Source: an uncultured Moraxella sp. (lineage in GTDB: Bacteria > Pseudomonadota > Gammaproteobacteria > Pseudomonadales > Moraxellaceae). Taken from it: a stretch of 59,563 nucleotides of DNA. A model generated the notes under the pieces. The model was given only the letters and a program-made list of their open reading frames with translations. It ran no database searches and was not told where the DNA came from. Positions within the stretch are counted from its first letter, which is position 1. Each line of letters opens with the position of its first letter. Where the stretch lies: assembly GCF_945873075.1 (NCBI RefSeq), contig NZ_CAMCBS010000014.1, forward strand, positions 1 to 59,563. Reading direction: 5' to 3'. A program made the translations under genes and the position numbers. Positions 42,208 through 49,878 of this stretch are shown here, piece by piece.

Positions 42208-42288
42208 AATCTTGTCTCACCTGTGGCTAAATTGAGCCATGATAACAAAATTTCACCACTTTGATAAGCGTATTGGCGCAAGTTTTTG

Positions 42289-43077
42289 TTATTTGGTGAA
42301 AAAATACCCCGTCTGCGGACTGCTTGCCTGTGCCATATAGCGAGCAGGCATACGACCTGCCAGATAAGCTTCACGACCTGCGATGACGGCGTGTTTCATG
42401 GCAGATGCCATCAGTACAGGATTTTTGGCATGGGCGATGGCGGTGTTCATCAGTACACCATCACAGCCAAGCTCCATCGCAATGGTAGCATCTGATGCCG
42501 TGCCGACGCCAGCATCGACCAGTACAGGCACTTGGGTTTGTTCGATGATAAGGCTCAGTGTGTGGTGGTTGAGTAGTCCAAGTCCTGAGCCAATCAGACT
42601 GCCCAATGGCATGATGGCGACACAGCCCATGCTCTCAAGCTCTTTGGCGACGATGGGGTCATCTGAGGTATAGACCATCACTTCAAAGCCATCGTCAATC
42701 AGCACTTGGGCGGCCTTGACAGTTTCGATGACATTGGGATAGAGATTTTTGTCATCGCCAAGCACTTCTAGCTTGACTAGATTGTGCCCATCAAGCAGTT
42801 CACGAGCCAGCATACAGGTACGCACCGCACTATCAGCATCAAAACAGCCTGCGGTATTTGGCAAAATGGTATAACGCTCAGGCGAGATGACATCAAGTAG
42901 ATTTGGCTCATCTTTGTTTTGACCGATATTGGTGCGACGAATGGCGACGGTGACGATCTCAGCACCGCTGGCATCGATGGCGGCAGCGGTTTCGTTTAAG
43001 TCTTTATATTTGCCTGTGCCGACCAGCAGGCGAGAGCCAAGGGTGCGAGAGCCGATGGTGAGTAAGTCTGCGCTCAT
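42289..43077 (-). CDS. thiG: Thiazole synthase ThiG
   Basis: A 262-residue TIM-barrel enzyme that forms the thiazole phosphate of thiamine. The start [19 protein letters not shown] carries the family pattern, with the Schiff-base Lys in LVKLEVLGD and the phosphate site [15 protein letters not shown]. The ribosome-binding site AAGGAT precedes the ATG. thiS, usually adjacent, is not in this window. No TPP riboswitch is visible in the leader. Confidence 0.95.
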   Translation of the reverse strand: MSADLLTIGSRTLGSRLLVGTGKYKDLNETAAAIDASGAEIVTVAIRRTNIGQNKDEPNLLDVISPERYTILPNTAGCFDADSAVRTCMLARELLDGHNLVKLEVLGDDKNLYPNVIETVKAAQVLIDDGFEVMVYTSDDPIVAKELESMGCVAIMPLGSLIGSGLGLLNHHTLSLIIEQTQVPVLVDAGVGTASDATIAMELGCDGVLMNTAIAHAKNPVLMASAMKHAVIAGREAYLAGRMPARYMAQASSPQTGYFFTK

Positions 43078-43135
43078 GGATAATCCTTATTGTATGAATC
43101 AGCTGATATGCTCAAATTATGCTCAAATATTGTAC

Positions 43136-43164
43136 AGTATAACGGCTCTCGATGCGATGGTAAA
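43136..43164 (-). promoter_or_regulatory. Promoter of thiG with a tandem repeat in the leader
   Basis: On the minus strand TTTACC, 17 bases, TATACT. The early leader contains two head-to-tail copies of ATTTGAGCAT (about 43108-43128). Confidence 0.6.
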
Positions 43165-43225
43165 GGATTTTTGGCAAAATGATGGGTATGGGAATAAAGG
43201 GGTGGGAATGGGTAAACAGATAAGC

Positions 43226-43254
43226 AAAAAGCCCACCGAATATCGATGAGCTTT
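43226..43254 (-). terminator. Terminator after tRNA-His
   Basis: AAAGCTCATCGA pairs with TCGGTGGGCTTT (several G-T pairs) around a three-base loop, followed by T on the minus strand. It ends the tRNA transcript. Confidence 0.82.
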
Positions 43255-43260
43255 GATAAA

Positions 43261-43337
43261 TGGGGCGACTGATGGGACTCGAACCCACGACAACCGAGAT
43301 CACAACCCGGGGCTCTACCAACTGAGCTACAGCCGCC
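43261..43337 (-). tRNA. tRNA-His (anticodon GTG)
   Basis: A 77-base cloverleaf including an encoded CCA. The extra 5' G of tRNA-His is present (GGCGGCTGTAGC). The anticodon loop TTGTGAT has GTG at its centre, and the T-arm is GTGGGTTCGAGTCCCAT. Confidence 0.95.
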
Positions 43338-43359
43338 ATAATTTTATGTAGCAGGCAAA

Positions 43360-43436
43360 TGGCGCGCCTGGCAGGATTCGAACCTGCGACCACCTGCTTA
43401 GAAGGCAGATGCTCTATCCAACTGAGCTACAGGCGC
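43360..43436 (-). tRNA. tRNA-Arg (anticodon TCT)
   Basis: A 77-base tRNA with CCA encoded. The acceptor GCGCCTG pairs with CAGGCGC. The anticodon loop CTTCTAA reads AGA codons, and the T-arm is GCAGGTTCGAATCCTGC. It lies 22 bases upstream of tRNA-His in the transcript. Confidence 0.95.
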
Positions 43437-43471
43437 TCTAGTGGCTTAGGATGTTGGTGTCTTTACCAACA

Positions 43472-43492
43472 AAAAAAGCCTGTTCGGCTTTA
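43472..43492 (-). terminator. Hairpin with T run between tRNA-Pro and tRNA-Arg
   Basis: AAAGCC pairs with GGCTTT, followed by TTTT on the minus strand, directly after tRNA-Pro. It looks like a full terminator inside the tRNA cluster. Confidence 0.65.
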
Positions 43493-43496
43493 AAAC

Positions 43497-43573
<77 letters not shown>

Positions 43574-43626
43574 AATTTTTCTTTAACTTCGAGCATTTTG
43601 TTCAGTAGCTCGTCGTTGTGGTGCGT

Positions 43627-43655
43627 ATGATACAGTGAAGTGCCTATGGTGTCAA
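43627..43655 (-). promoter_or_regulatory. Strong promoter of the tRNA cluster
   Basis: Minus strand TTGACA, 17 bases, TATCAT, 54 bases before tRNA-Pro. It is followed by a GC-rich CGCACCACAACG discriminator region. The remaining gap to 43853 is AT-rich and shows no gene. Confidence 0.75.
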
Positions 43656-43853
43656 CAACAAATTTCTAAAATTTTGCATAAAGTTTATAACTTGTTGATT
43701 TTTATATATTTAATTTGATAATTACTCAATGCTTGAGATATTGCCATCATGTTTGTCATGCATATATGGATGTGTCATGGCGCGCATGATGGCAACATGG
43801 CTCATATTTCACTCTTTATAAAGATTGCGAGATTTTTGGTTTTTATTACCAAT

Positions 43854-44168
43854 TTAGCCTTGTGGTTCTGCGACAATGGTCATGCCACACGCTGCTGCAC
43901 CACGAGTACCGCCTGTCAGATGGATGATGGTGCGTGTCGGGTCAAGCTCGTTCAATAGCTCCACCGCTTTGACCGCCTTAGTGCCGCCGCCGCACAGCAC
44001 ATAGATGTCGCCTTCGGTAGCGTCAAGCAGGGCTTGATTGAGTGTATCAAGCGGCTGCGACTTGGCGTGTTCGATATGACCTTCACGGTATTTGTCCGCA
44101 TCACGCACATCCCAAATGACCTTATCAGCAGTTGGGGTGAATTGGCTAATTTCTAATGTCTGAATCAT
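43854..44168 (-). CDS. Single-domain rhodanese
   Basis: A 104-residue rhodanese (PspE/GlpE size). IWDVRDADKYREGHIEHAKS is the CH2A-type entry, and the active-site Cys is in YVLCGGGTKAVKA. Such proteins transfer sulfane sulfur. The ATG at 44168 has AAGGAG seven bases upstream, so the longer in-frame extension is rejected. The IS607-type element starts about 80-120 bases upstream and may have replaced its promoter. Confidence 0.85.
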   Translation of the reverse strand: MIQTLEISQFTPTADKVIWDVRDADKYREGHIEHAKSQPLDTLNQALLDATEGDIYVLCGGGTKAVKAVELLNELDPTRTIIHLTGGTRGAAACGMTIVAEPQG

Positions 44169-44287
44169 AAAAAACTCCTTGCTTGTCAAATTGGTTAGCA
44201 TCAAAAAAATCAAGGCTTTAGTATTGCAAACCAACGCCAATAATGTTATTATAAATATAACTAAATAACCATATATTACCACAAGCC

Positions 44288-44893
44288 ATGCAATACATCA
44301 AGCTAAAAGACTGGGCTATCCAACATGGATACAGCTACATGGGTGCTTATAAAGCATACCGTGCTGGTCGTATTGCAGGTGCTTTTCAACAGGGCGAGCG
44401 GGGTGCTGTGCTTGTCCCAGTTGCGGATAATACTGAAATTCGTGATAGTGGCAATGCCTCACCAACAGTATTCATTTACAGCCGTGTATCCTCCGCAAAA
44501 CAAAAAGCAGATTTAGACCGACAAAAACAACGATTAAACGAGTTTTGTTTTAACAAAGGTCTATCTGTATCTCATAGCTACAGTGAAGTCGCATCAGGTT
44601 TAAACGATAATCGCCGTGAGTTGTTTCGTTTGATAGATAAGGTAAAAAAGCAACCTAATTCTATCTTGGTTATTGAGCATAAAGACAGACTCACCCGCTT
44701 TGGTTACAACTACCTAGAACGCCTATTTACTGAGCTTAACTGTCAAATCATTGTGGTAAATGCCACCCAAACCGATGAGCAAGATTTGGTTGCTGACCTA
44801 TCATCTGTTATCTACTCATTCTGCGCCAAGCTGTATACCAAACGCAAAGCCGCCAACAAAGTTAAACAGGTCATGTCGATTATCTATGAGTGA
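44288..44893 (+). CDS. tnpA: IS607-type serine recombinase TnpA
   Basis: A 201-residue transposase. An N-terminal MerR-like helix-turn-helix (YIKLKDWAIQHGYSYMGAYKAY, GRI) precedes the small serine recombinase domain. The catalytic Ser is probably Ser68 in YSRVSSAKQKADLDRQ, with the conserved Arg region EHKDRLTRFG near residue 138. The order HTH-then-catalytic is the IS607 arrangement. It appears complete. Confidence 0.9.
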   Translation: MQYIKLKDWAIQHGYSYMGAYKAYRAGRIAGAFQQGERGAVLVPVADNTEIRDSGNASPTVFIYSRVSSAKQKADLDRQKQRLNEFCFNKGLSVSHSYSEVASGLNDNRRELFRLIDKVKKQPNSILVIEHKDRLTRFGYNYLERLFTELNCQIIVVNATQTDEQDLVADLSSVIYSFCAKLYTKRKAANKVKQVMSIIYE

Positions 44894-46391
44894 CAATCCA
44901 GTAATTGCCAAAAGACCTAAAGGCGTGCGCAAAGGCTTGTCCAAAAAGGTCGCTAAAAAGCGTCAAAAAGGCGATATTGTTAGAACCGCTCGCCTAAGCT
45001 TTGACCATCTTAATACCGGTAAAAAGCAGTTGATTCAACTACTTTTAAAAGAAAGTAAAAGGATACTAAGTATCCTTATTGAACAAGCTTGGATTGGCTA
45101 TGGCTTAGATAAATGTAATACCAAAGCCAATCACAATACCCCTAAATTCTATGAATTTGACACCAGCGACATTGAGACTTGCCTGTCAGCACGCTTTATC
45201 AAATGCTTATGCACTCAAGCACAGGGCATGATTAATGCTGCAACCGCTAAGAATAAAAAAAGATTATTTGCATTGGGTGAAAAGCAAGCCGAACTTCAAG
45301 AGATACTAAGATCAGATGTGGTTACGGTACGCACAGAACAAGAAGTAAAACACTTAAATAACCTGTGCAAAGCCATTAAAACCATGCAAAGACGCTTTGC
45401 TAAGCTACATACGCAACCATCTGTACCAACCAATATCAAAATTGAGATAAATAGCTTGGTGATTGAGCAAGCATCAGAGAACAACACGCAGTTTGATGTG
45501 CTGATGACGCTAAAATCCTTGTTCAAACGCAGTTATATCAAAGAAAACGGCTTGGATAAAACCAAATTTCACCTACCGTTTAAGCTACACCGTCAATATA
45601 ACAAACTAGCCTCCGACGGCGAAAAATTAAATTCCTATCTGCTTGGTGTACAAGGGCTAGATTGCCGTTTTGTACTACCTAAAGCAGAGGTGACTGGCAA
45701 AGGCATTTTGGCGATTGACCAAGGGGTTAGAAGTCTGTTGACCGCCTCGCAGAGAATTGATGACAAGGTCACAAGCTTTGATGAGCAAGATATTACAGGT
45801 GAATATTATTACAATAAGCTATTACAGCAACTGGCAACAACGCCACAAGGAACGCCTAAATATCGCCGCTTAATCAAACAGCGAGATAATTATGTCAACA
45901 GCGTTTTAAAACACCTAGATTTAACTGATATACAGGAAGTGCGTCTAGAACATTTATTTGATATTAAGCGAAATAAGCGTGGCGTGTTTCGTCATAACAA
46001 TCCTTTTAGAAAAGTGATGTTCTTTGCTTCAAAGGCCATCACTACAAGTCTGCGTAGTCATTGTGAGATGCACGGTGTCCGTCTAGTCTTACAATCGTCA
46101 GCCTATCGCTCACAGCGGTGCTCACAATGCGGATTTGTCCACACCAAGAATCGTTTAGGCAAATCATTTCATTGTCAAAGTTGCGGTTATCGCAATGATG
46201 CTGATGTTAATGCGTCCTTGAACCATTTGGCTAACTTAAAGCCGATTGTCAACGGTGTGTCGAGACAATTTCCAGATGGCTTCATCTGGAATGAGTCGGG
46301 GGTCTTTGCAGTGCCCCCTGCCAATAGAATTAGGCAAACCAAACCAGTAACCAATGACCTAGGTTGGCTTAGGGTAATCGATGGTTATTGA
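44886..46391 (+). CDS. tnpB: TnpB RNA-guided endonuclease (Cas12-like)
   Basis: A 501-residue TnpB. The RuvC aspartate is at about residue 278 (LAIDQGVRSLL), the glutamate near residue 355 (VRLEHLFDIKR), and the last aspartate near residue 440 (NDADVNASLN). Between the last two is the zinc ribbon CSQC...CQSC. All catalytic residues are present, so it may be active. A tail of about 50 residues after the RuvC motif overlaps the hairpins of the presumed guide RNA. The ATG at 44886 overlaps the tnpA stop; the earlier in-frame ATG at 44760 lies inside tnpA and is rejected. Confidence 0.9.
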   Translation: MSDNPVIAKRPKGVRKGLSKKVAKKRQKGDIVRTARLSFDHLNTGKKQLIQLLLKESKRILSILIEQAWIGYGLDKCNTKANHNTPKFYEFDTSDIETCLSARFIKCLCTQAQGMINAATAKNKKRLFALGEKQAELQEILRSDVVTVRTEQEVKHLNNLCKAIKTMQRRFAKLHTQPSVPTNIKIEINSLVIEQASENNTQFDVLMTLKSLFKRSYIKENGLDKTKFHLPFKLHRQYNKLASDGEKLNSYLLGVQGLDCRFVLPKAEVTGKGILAIDQGVRSLLTASQRIDDKVTSFDEQDITGEYYYNKLLQQLATTPQGTPKYRRLIKQRDNYVNSVLKHLDLTDIQEVRLEHLFDIKRNKRGVFRHNNPFRKVMFFASKAITTSLRSHCEMHGVRLVLQSSAYRSQRCSQCGFVHTKNRLGKSFHCQSCGYRNDADVNASLNHLANLKPIVNGVSRQFPDGFIWNESGVFAVPPANRIRQTKPVTNDLGWLRVIDGY

Positions 46392-46400
46392 GTTTGGGAC
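46262..46400 (+). ncRNA. Candidate omega (guide scaffold) RNA at the tnpB 3' end
   Basis: Three consecutive hairpins lie in the last 130 bases of tnpB: TTCCAGATG/CATCTGGAA with a GCTT tetraloop (46270-46291), GGGGG/CCCCC (46298-46318) and CCTA/TTAGG (about 46358-46374). TnpB omega RNAs are made from exactly this region and end at the right end of the element, which then supplies the guide. The structure is seen; the function is inferred. Confidence 0.5.
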
Positions 46401-46455
46401 TGTAGCATATATGATATGATGGTAAAAATGGATTTTATAACACTGCGTGATTGCG

Positions 46456-47574
46456 ATGCCAAGCTTACCAAAATTCCTACAAAAATCCTATCATCAGACA
46501 GCTGACACCAAGCCAAAATCGACTCGCCATCGACTGACAAGTGTGGCGACGCATTGTGCATTTGGGCTGTGGACGGCATGGGGCGGTCTTGTATTGTGGG
46601 TGCATAAGCCCTTTGGCATGGCGACCTATCCTACGATAGCGCTGATGGCATCTGCATATGGGCTAAGTCTGCACCCTAGATATCGTCATGCGAGAGTGGC
46701 ATTGGCGGTGGGGCTTGGTGCAATTAGTGTGTGGCTATTATTATCGACACCGAGCAATGATAGAGCGTGGCAAGATGATGTCGCACGCCAGCTAAGCTAT
46801 GACAAAGCAGGTGATATGATTACCATTCATAATGTGCGTAATTTTGAGTGGGTGAGCGAATTTAATTATCAGCCACGCTGGGAGACTCGTCAGTATGATT
46901 TATCTAAGCTTGCGACACTCGATTTGATTATCTCGATTTGGGATAATGATAATATTGCCCATACGCTATTGTCGTTTGGCTTTGATGATGGGCAGTATCT
47001 GACTTTTTCGGTGGAAATTCGCAAAGAAATCGGCGAATCTTTCTCATCAGTGGGTGGCTTTGTGCGGCAGTACGAGATGACTGTCATCGCCGCTGACGAA
47101 AAAGACATCATCTATACCCGCAGTAATGCCCGTGATGAGCGAGTATATCTGTATCCGCTTCGCTATCCCAAGCAAAAAATCCGTCAGCTGTTTGTGGCAC
47201 TGCTTGAACAAGCAGATGCGCTTAGACTTGAGCCCGAATGGTACAATACGCTGACTGCCAACTGCACCACAGCGTTATTTGAGCTCGTTCGCCAGATTGA
47301 CCCTGTGCCGATGGATTATCGAGTGCTATTGTCGGGGCGACTGCCTGAATATCTGTACGAGCTTGGTGCGATTGATAATCGCTTGCCTTTTGATGAGTGG
47401 CGGCAGCTTGCCTTGATTAATACCAAAGTATCAAGTACGCCTGAGCAGCTGGCGACAACGGCAACTTTGTCATCGGCTGAATTTTCACGACTGATTCGAG
47501 CGGATTTGCCAAATCGTCAGACATTGAGCCGTCAAGCATTGACAAAACAAAAAGCGGACAAGGCGGATAAGTGA
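46456..47574 (+). CDS. DUF4105 (Lnb N-terminal domain-like) membrane protein
   Basis: About 372 residues. Two or three membrane helices occupy residues 20-95. A periplasmic domain follows with DDVARQLSYDKAGDMITIHNVRNFEWVSE, WDNDNIAHTLLSFGF and the conserved NCTTALFELVR (Cys near residue 275). This is the DUF4105 family, whose members include the N-terminal half of the lipoprotein N-acyltransferase Lnb. A cysteine or His/Cys catalytic role is likely but unproven. The C-terminal 40 residues are low in complexity and Lys/Thr-rich. Confidence 0.8.
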   Translation: MPSLPKFLQKSYHQTADTKPKSTRHRLTSVATHCAFGLWTAWGGLVLWVHKPFGMATYPTIALMASAYGLSLHPRYRHARVALAVGLGAISVWLLLSTPSNDRAWQDDVARQLSYDKAGDMITIHNVRNFEWVSEFNYQPRWETRQYDLSKLATLDLIISIWDNDNIAHTLLSFGFDDGQYLTFSVEIRKEIGESFSSVGGFVRQYEMTVIAADEKDIIYTRSNARDERVYLYPLRYPKQKIRQLFVALLEQADALRLEPEWYNTLTANCTTALFELVRQIDPVPMDYRVLLSGRLPEYLYELGAIDNRLPFDEWRQLALINTKVSSTPEQLATTATLSSAEFSRLIRADLPNRQTLSRQALTKQKADKADK

Positions 47575-47669
47575 TATAAAATGCTTAAAAATCATCAATA
47601 TTAAACCGTGTAAAATCAATAAGTTATAAACTATTTTTTGATTTATGACAAATTTGTCAAAAAAAATGC

Positions 47670-47697
47670 TTGCCAAAATTTCAAAACTCTATATAAT
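47670..47697 (+). promoter_or_regulatory. Promoter of tRNA-Leu
   Basis: TTGCCA, 16 bases, TATAAT, about 52 bases before the tRNA. Confidence 0.7.
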
Positions 47698-47748
47698 ACG
47701 CACCATCAAGACGACGCAGTGATGCGAATAACTTGATAATCAAAACTT

Positions 47749-47833
47749 GGGGTCGTGGCGGAATTGGTAGACGCACTGGATTTAGGTTCCAGCGCCGCGA
47801 GGTGTGAGAGTTCGAGTCTCTCCGACCCCACCA
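47749..47833 (+). tRNA. tRNA-Leu (anticodon TAG)
   Basis: An 85-base class II tRNA with CCA encoded. The acceptor GGGGTCG pairs with CGACCCC. The anticodon loop TTTAGGT carries TAG, reading CTA/CTN leucine. The variable arm is CGCCGCGAGGTG, and the T-arm is GAGAGTTCGAGTCTCTC. Confidence 0.95.
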
Positions 47834-47844
47834 AATTCCAAAAG

Positions 47845-47869
47845 AGACTGGCGAAAGCTGGTCTTTTTT
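47845..47869 (+). terminator. Terminator after tRNA-Leu
   Basis: AGACTGGC pairs with GCTGGTCT around a GAAA tetraloop, followed by six T. Confidence 0.85.
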
Positions 47870-48055
47870 ATTGCCAAAATTTTGCCCATATAGCCAATTA
47901 TACCGATAAGACTGATAAGATAAGCGATTTGATTGATCACTTGATATGGGCAAAAAAGCGTTAAATTACAAGGCTTTGGGCAATTTAAGCATTGAGTGCT
48001 AATGATGGGTGATGTATCATGGTGCACTTGTGCTTGAATGGCGTTGATTTTGGAT

Positions 48056-48919
48056 TTAGGGCTTGGCGGAATTTGACGCTGGTATGCCCACCGAACACAG
48101 CGCCGAACCAATCACCAATGCAATACCAAGCCACGACAGCCAAGGCAGGCTATCGCCAAATGCAATCATCGCCATCACAAGTCCAATCACAGGCTCTAAT
48201 GCTAACAAAAATCCTGCGATGACGGCATTGGATTTTGCCAATCCTTTATTCCAAAACACCATTGCCAAATAGCTACACACCACGCCCAGATAGAGCACCG
48301 ATGAGAGTGCTGTTGTGGTGGTGGGTAGTTGCCATTGTTTGGCAAAAATCACGGTCAAAGGCAGACAGCTAATCGCCCCAAACACAATGCTGACCGTCGT
48401 ATAAGCTTGTGATGGCATCTGTGCGATGATGGATTTGCTGACAAACATACAAAGGATAAAGCTAAGACAACCAAGCATCACCAGCAGACATCCCAATAGA
48501 CTGATTTGTCCACTGCCTTTGGCGGCAAAAATCATCATAAAAATCCCCACAAATGCCACAATGCTCAGCACAAAATCCATCATGCGTGCCCGCAGTCCAA
48601 AACAAAAATGTCCCACAAGCACGGATAGCAAAGGATTGAGCCCCAAAATAGCAATCGCACTCGATGCCGAAGTCATCGATAGACCCATAAACTGCAACAC
48701 AAAGCAAACAGGCAATGTCAAAAATGACAATAGCCATACCATCGGCTGTTTGCCCGTTGGGATACGGCGATATGCAGGCAAAAATATAGGCAGGACAATC
48801 AGCGCACCAATCATAAGCCGAATCTGCACCAGTAGCACAGGGTCAAGTTCACTGGTGGCACTTTTGCCAACAATGAATGAGCTTGCCCAGATGATGATAC
48901 AAAGTAGCAGATAAATCAT
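48056..48919 (-). CDS. EamA/DMT-family transporter
   Basis: A 287-residue membrane protein with ten predicted helices in two EamA repeats. The first starts IIWASSFIVGKSA and the second includes GVVCSYLAMVFWNKGLAKSNA and LLALEPVIGLVMA. This is the drug/metabolite transporter superfamily; the substrate cannot be told from sequence. Confidence 0.88.
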   Translation of the reverse strand: MIYLLLCIIIWASSFIVGKSATSELDPVLLVQIRLMIGALIVLPIFLPAYRRIPTGKQPMVWLLSFLTLPVCFVLQFMGLSMTSASSAIAILGLNPLLSVLVGHFCFGLRARMMDFVLSIVAFVGIFMMIFAAKGSGQISLLGCLLVMLGCLSFILCMFVSKSIIAQMPSQAYTTVSIVFGAISCLPLTVIFAKQWQLPTTTTALSSVLYLGVVCSYLAMVFWNKGLAKSNAVIAGFLLALEPVIGLVMAMIAFGDSLPWLSWLGIALVIGSALCSVGIPASNSAKP

Positions 48920-48979
48920 GATAAATGGCTGATAGTGTGGTCAGTTGGTCAGTTGCATATTCCACTCCAAATGATCATC

Positions 48980-49071
48980 CATTCCACTCTTCACGTGACC
49001 ACTTATTCCACTCTTATTTGACCGCCCCATAAAAAACCACCAGCCAAGTCAATTTGCTCAACTGATGGTTT
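48980..49071. repeat. Direct repeat, left copy (92 bp)
   Basis: Nearly identical to 51191-51281 with only four or five differences. It contains two ATTCCACTC units 24 bases apart, with a third just outside at 48959, and a hairpin formed by AAACCACCAG and CTGATGGTTT. The two copies bracket the IS30 remnant, the small RNA and the DUF3800 operon. Confidence 0.9.
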
Positions 49072-49673
49072 GTATCAGTGCAATCTATGGTGATACAGCC
49101 AAAAGCGGTGACCTGCATACCCATCTACGCTGTCAAAAAACCTATCGTAAACGCGGCTACAAAGCCCATGACAGACGTGGGCAAATTACCAATCGTAAAG
49201 ACATTGGTGATAGACCGCACATCATTGAACAACGACAACGATTGGGTGATTATGAAGGAGATACCGTGGTTGGCAAAAGACATCAAGGGGTATTAGTGAC
49301 TTTGGTGGATAGAACCACACGAGAAGTCAAAATAAAAGCACTGCCAAACCGCAAAGCAATACTGGTGGCACACACTTGTATTGATTTACTCAAAGATGAA
49401 CAAGTGCAAAGCATCACCTTTGATAATGGTAAAGAGTTTGCATTGCATGAACATATAGAGCAAGCACTAAACACCCAAGTTTACTTTGCCAGACCGTACC
49501 ACTCATGGGAGAGAGGAACCAATGAAAACACCAATAGACTAATTCGTCAGTTTTTACCCAAGTCGATTAGATTGGACAATCTTGATGAGGAACAAATTAA
49601 GCAAATTGAGTCTAATTTGAACAACAGACCAAGAAAAGTGCTAGGATTTAAAACACCTCTTGAGGTTGTTTGA
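49065..49673 (+). pseudogene. 5'-truncated IS30-family transposase
   Basis: About 200 residues of an IS30 transposase C-terminal part. The DDE residues are present (D in GDYEGDTVVG, D in TFDNGKEF, E in GTNENTNRLIRQFLP), as is the end ESNLNNRPRKVLGFKTPLEVV. The N-terminal helix-turn-helix of about 100-150 residues is missing: homology begins around IYGDTAKSGDL, a few bases after the left direct repeat. It is therefore a remnant, not an active transposase. Confidence 0.85.
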
Positions 49674-49778
49674 AAAATGATTGACCGGTACAGACCCAAT
49701 CTGACAGTTTTTACGCATAAACGTATGCGAAACCAAAACCCCGAATGGCATGTTTTATAAAAGAGTTACACTTTTTCC

Positions 49779-49809
49779 TTGACAATTAAATTTTGTATAG
49801 TAATATAAT
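49779..49809 (+). promoter_or_regulatory. Promoter of a very small RNA
   Basis: A perfect TTGACA is followed by AT-rich TAATAT (16 bases) or TATAAT (19 bases). The sequence before it (49674-49778) contains no gene. Confidence 0.55.
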
Positions 49810-49811
49810 AA

Positions 49812-49878
49812 TTAGCTCATCAACCTATGGCTGAAGGAGTTACGAAACCGTCTTTTTAAGACGGTTTCAGCTTTTTTT
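49812..49878 (+). ncRNA. Candidate ~65-nt small RNA or leader with terminator
   Basis: Downstream of a TTGACA promoter is about 30 bases of sequence (CAACCTATGGCTGAAGGAGT). A perfect 11-bp stem GAAACCGTCTT/AAGACGGTTTC with a TTT loop follows, then AGC and seven T. Only a ten-codon frame (MAEGVTKPSF) fits inside. The terminator stem overlaps the stop codon of the convergent 166-residue gene, so the RNA is antisense to that gene's 3' end by about a dozen bases. Confidence 0.45.

Larger units (their letters stand above)
44245..46400 (+). mobile_element. IS607-family element (tnpA + tnpB)
   Basis: The pair of a MerR-like/serine recombinase TnpA and a TnpB RNA-guided nuclease, with eight overlapping bases, defines the IS607 family. 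These elements have no clear terminal inverted repeats or target duplications, so the ends are approximate. A 17-bp imperfect palindrome (GTTAT...ATAAC, 44245-44261) lies just before tnpA. The element sits between the rhodanese and the DUF4105 gene. Confidence 0.75.

Noticed and set aside
43078-43222. TPP riboswitch upstream of thiG
   Set aside because: The conserved CTGAGA and the 3' ACC-GAT-GGxTAATGCC region are not found on the minus strand.
44760-44885. Longer TnpB start inside tnpA
   Set aside because: The added 42 residues are an out-of-frame reading of tnpA codons; ATG 44886 overlaps the tnpA stop in the usual coupled way.
47755-47964. 69-codon reading frame starting in tRNA-Leu
   Set aside because: It lies mainly in the tRNA and its terminator.
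48959-49013. CRISPR-like array of ATTCCACTC
   Set aside because: Units are only nine bases, there are two or three of them, and the spacers are repeated in both copies. There are no cas genes.
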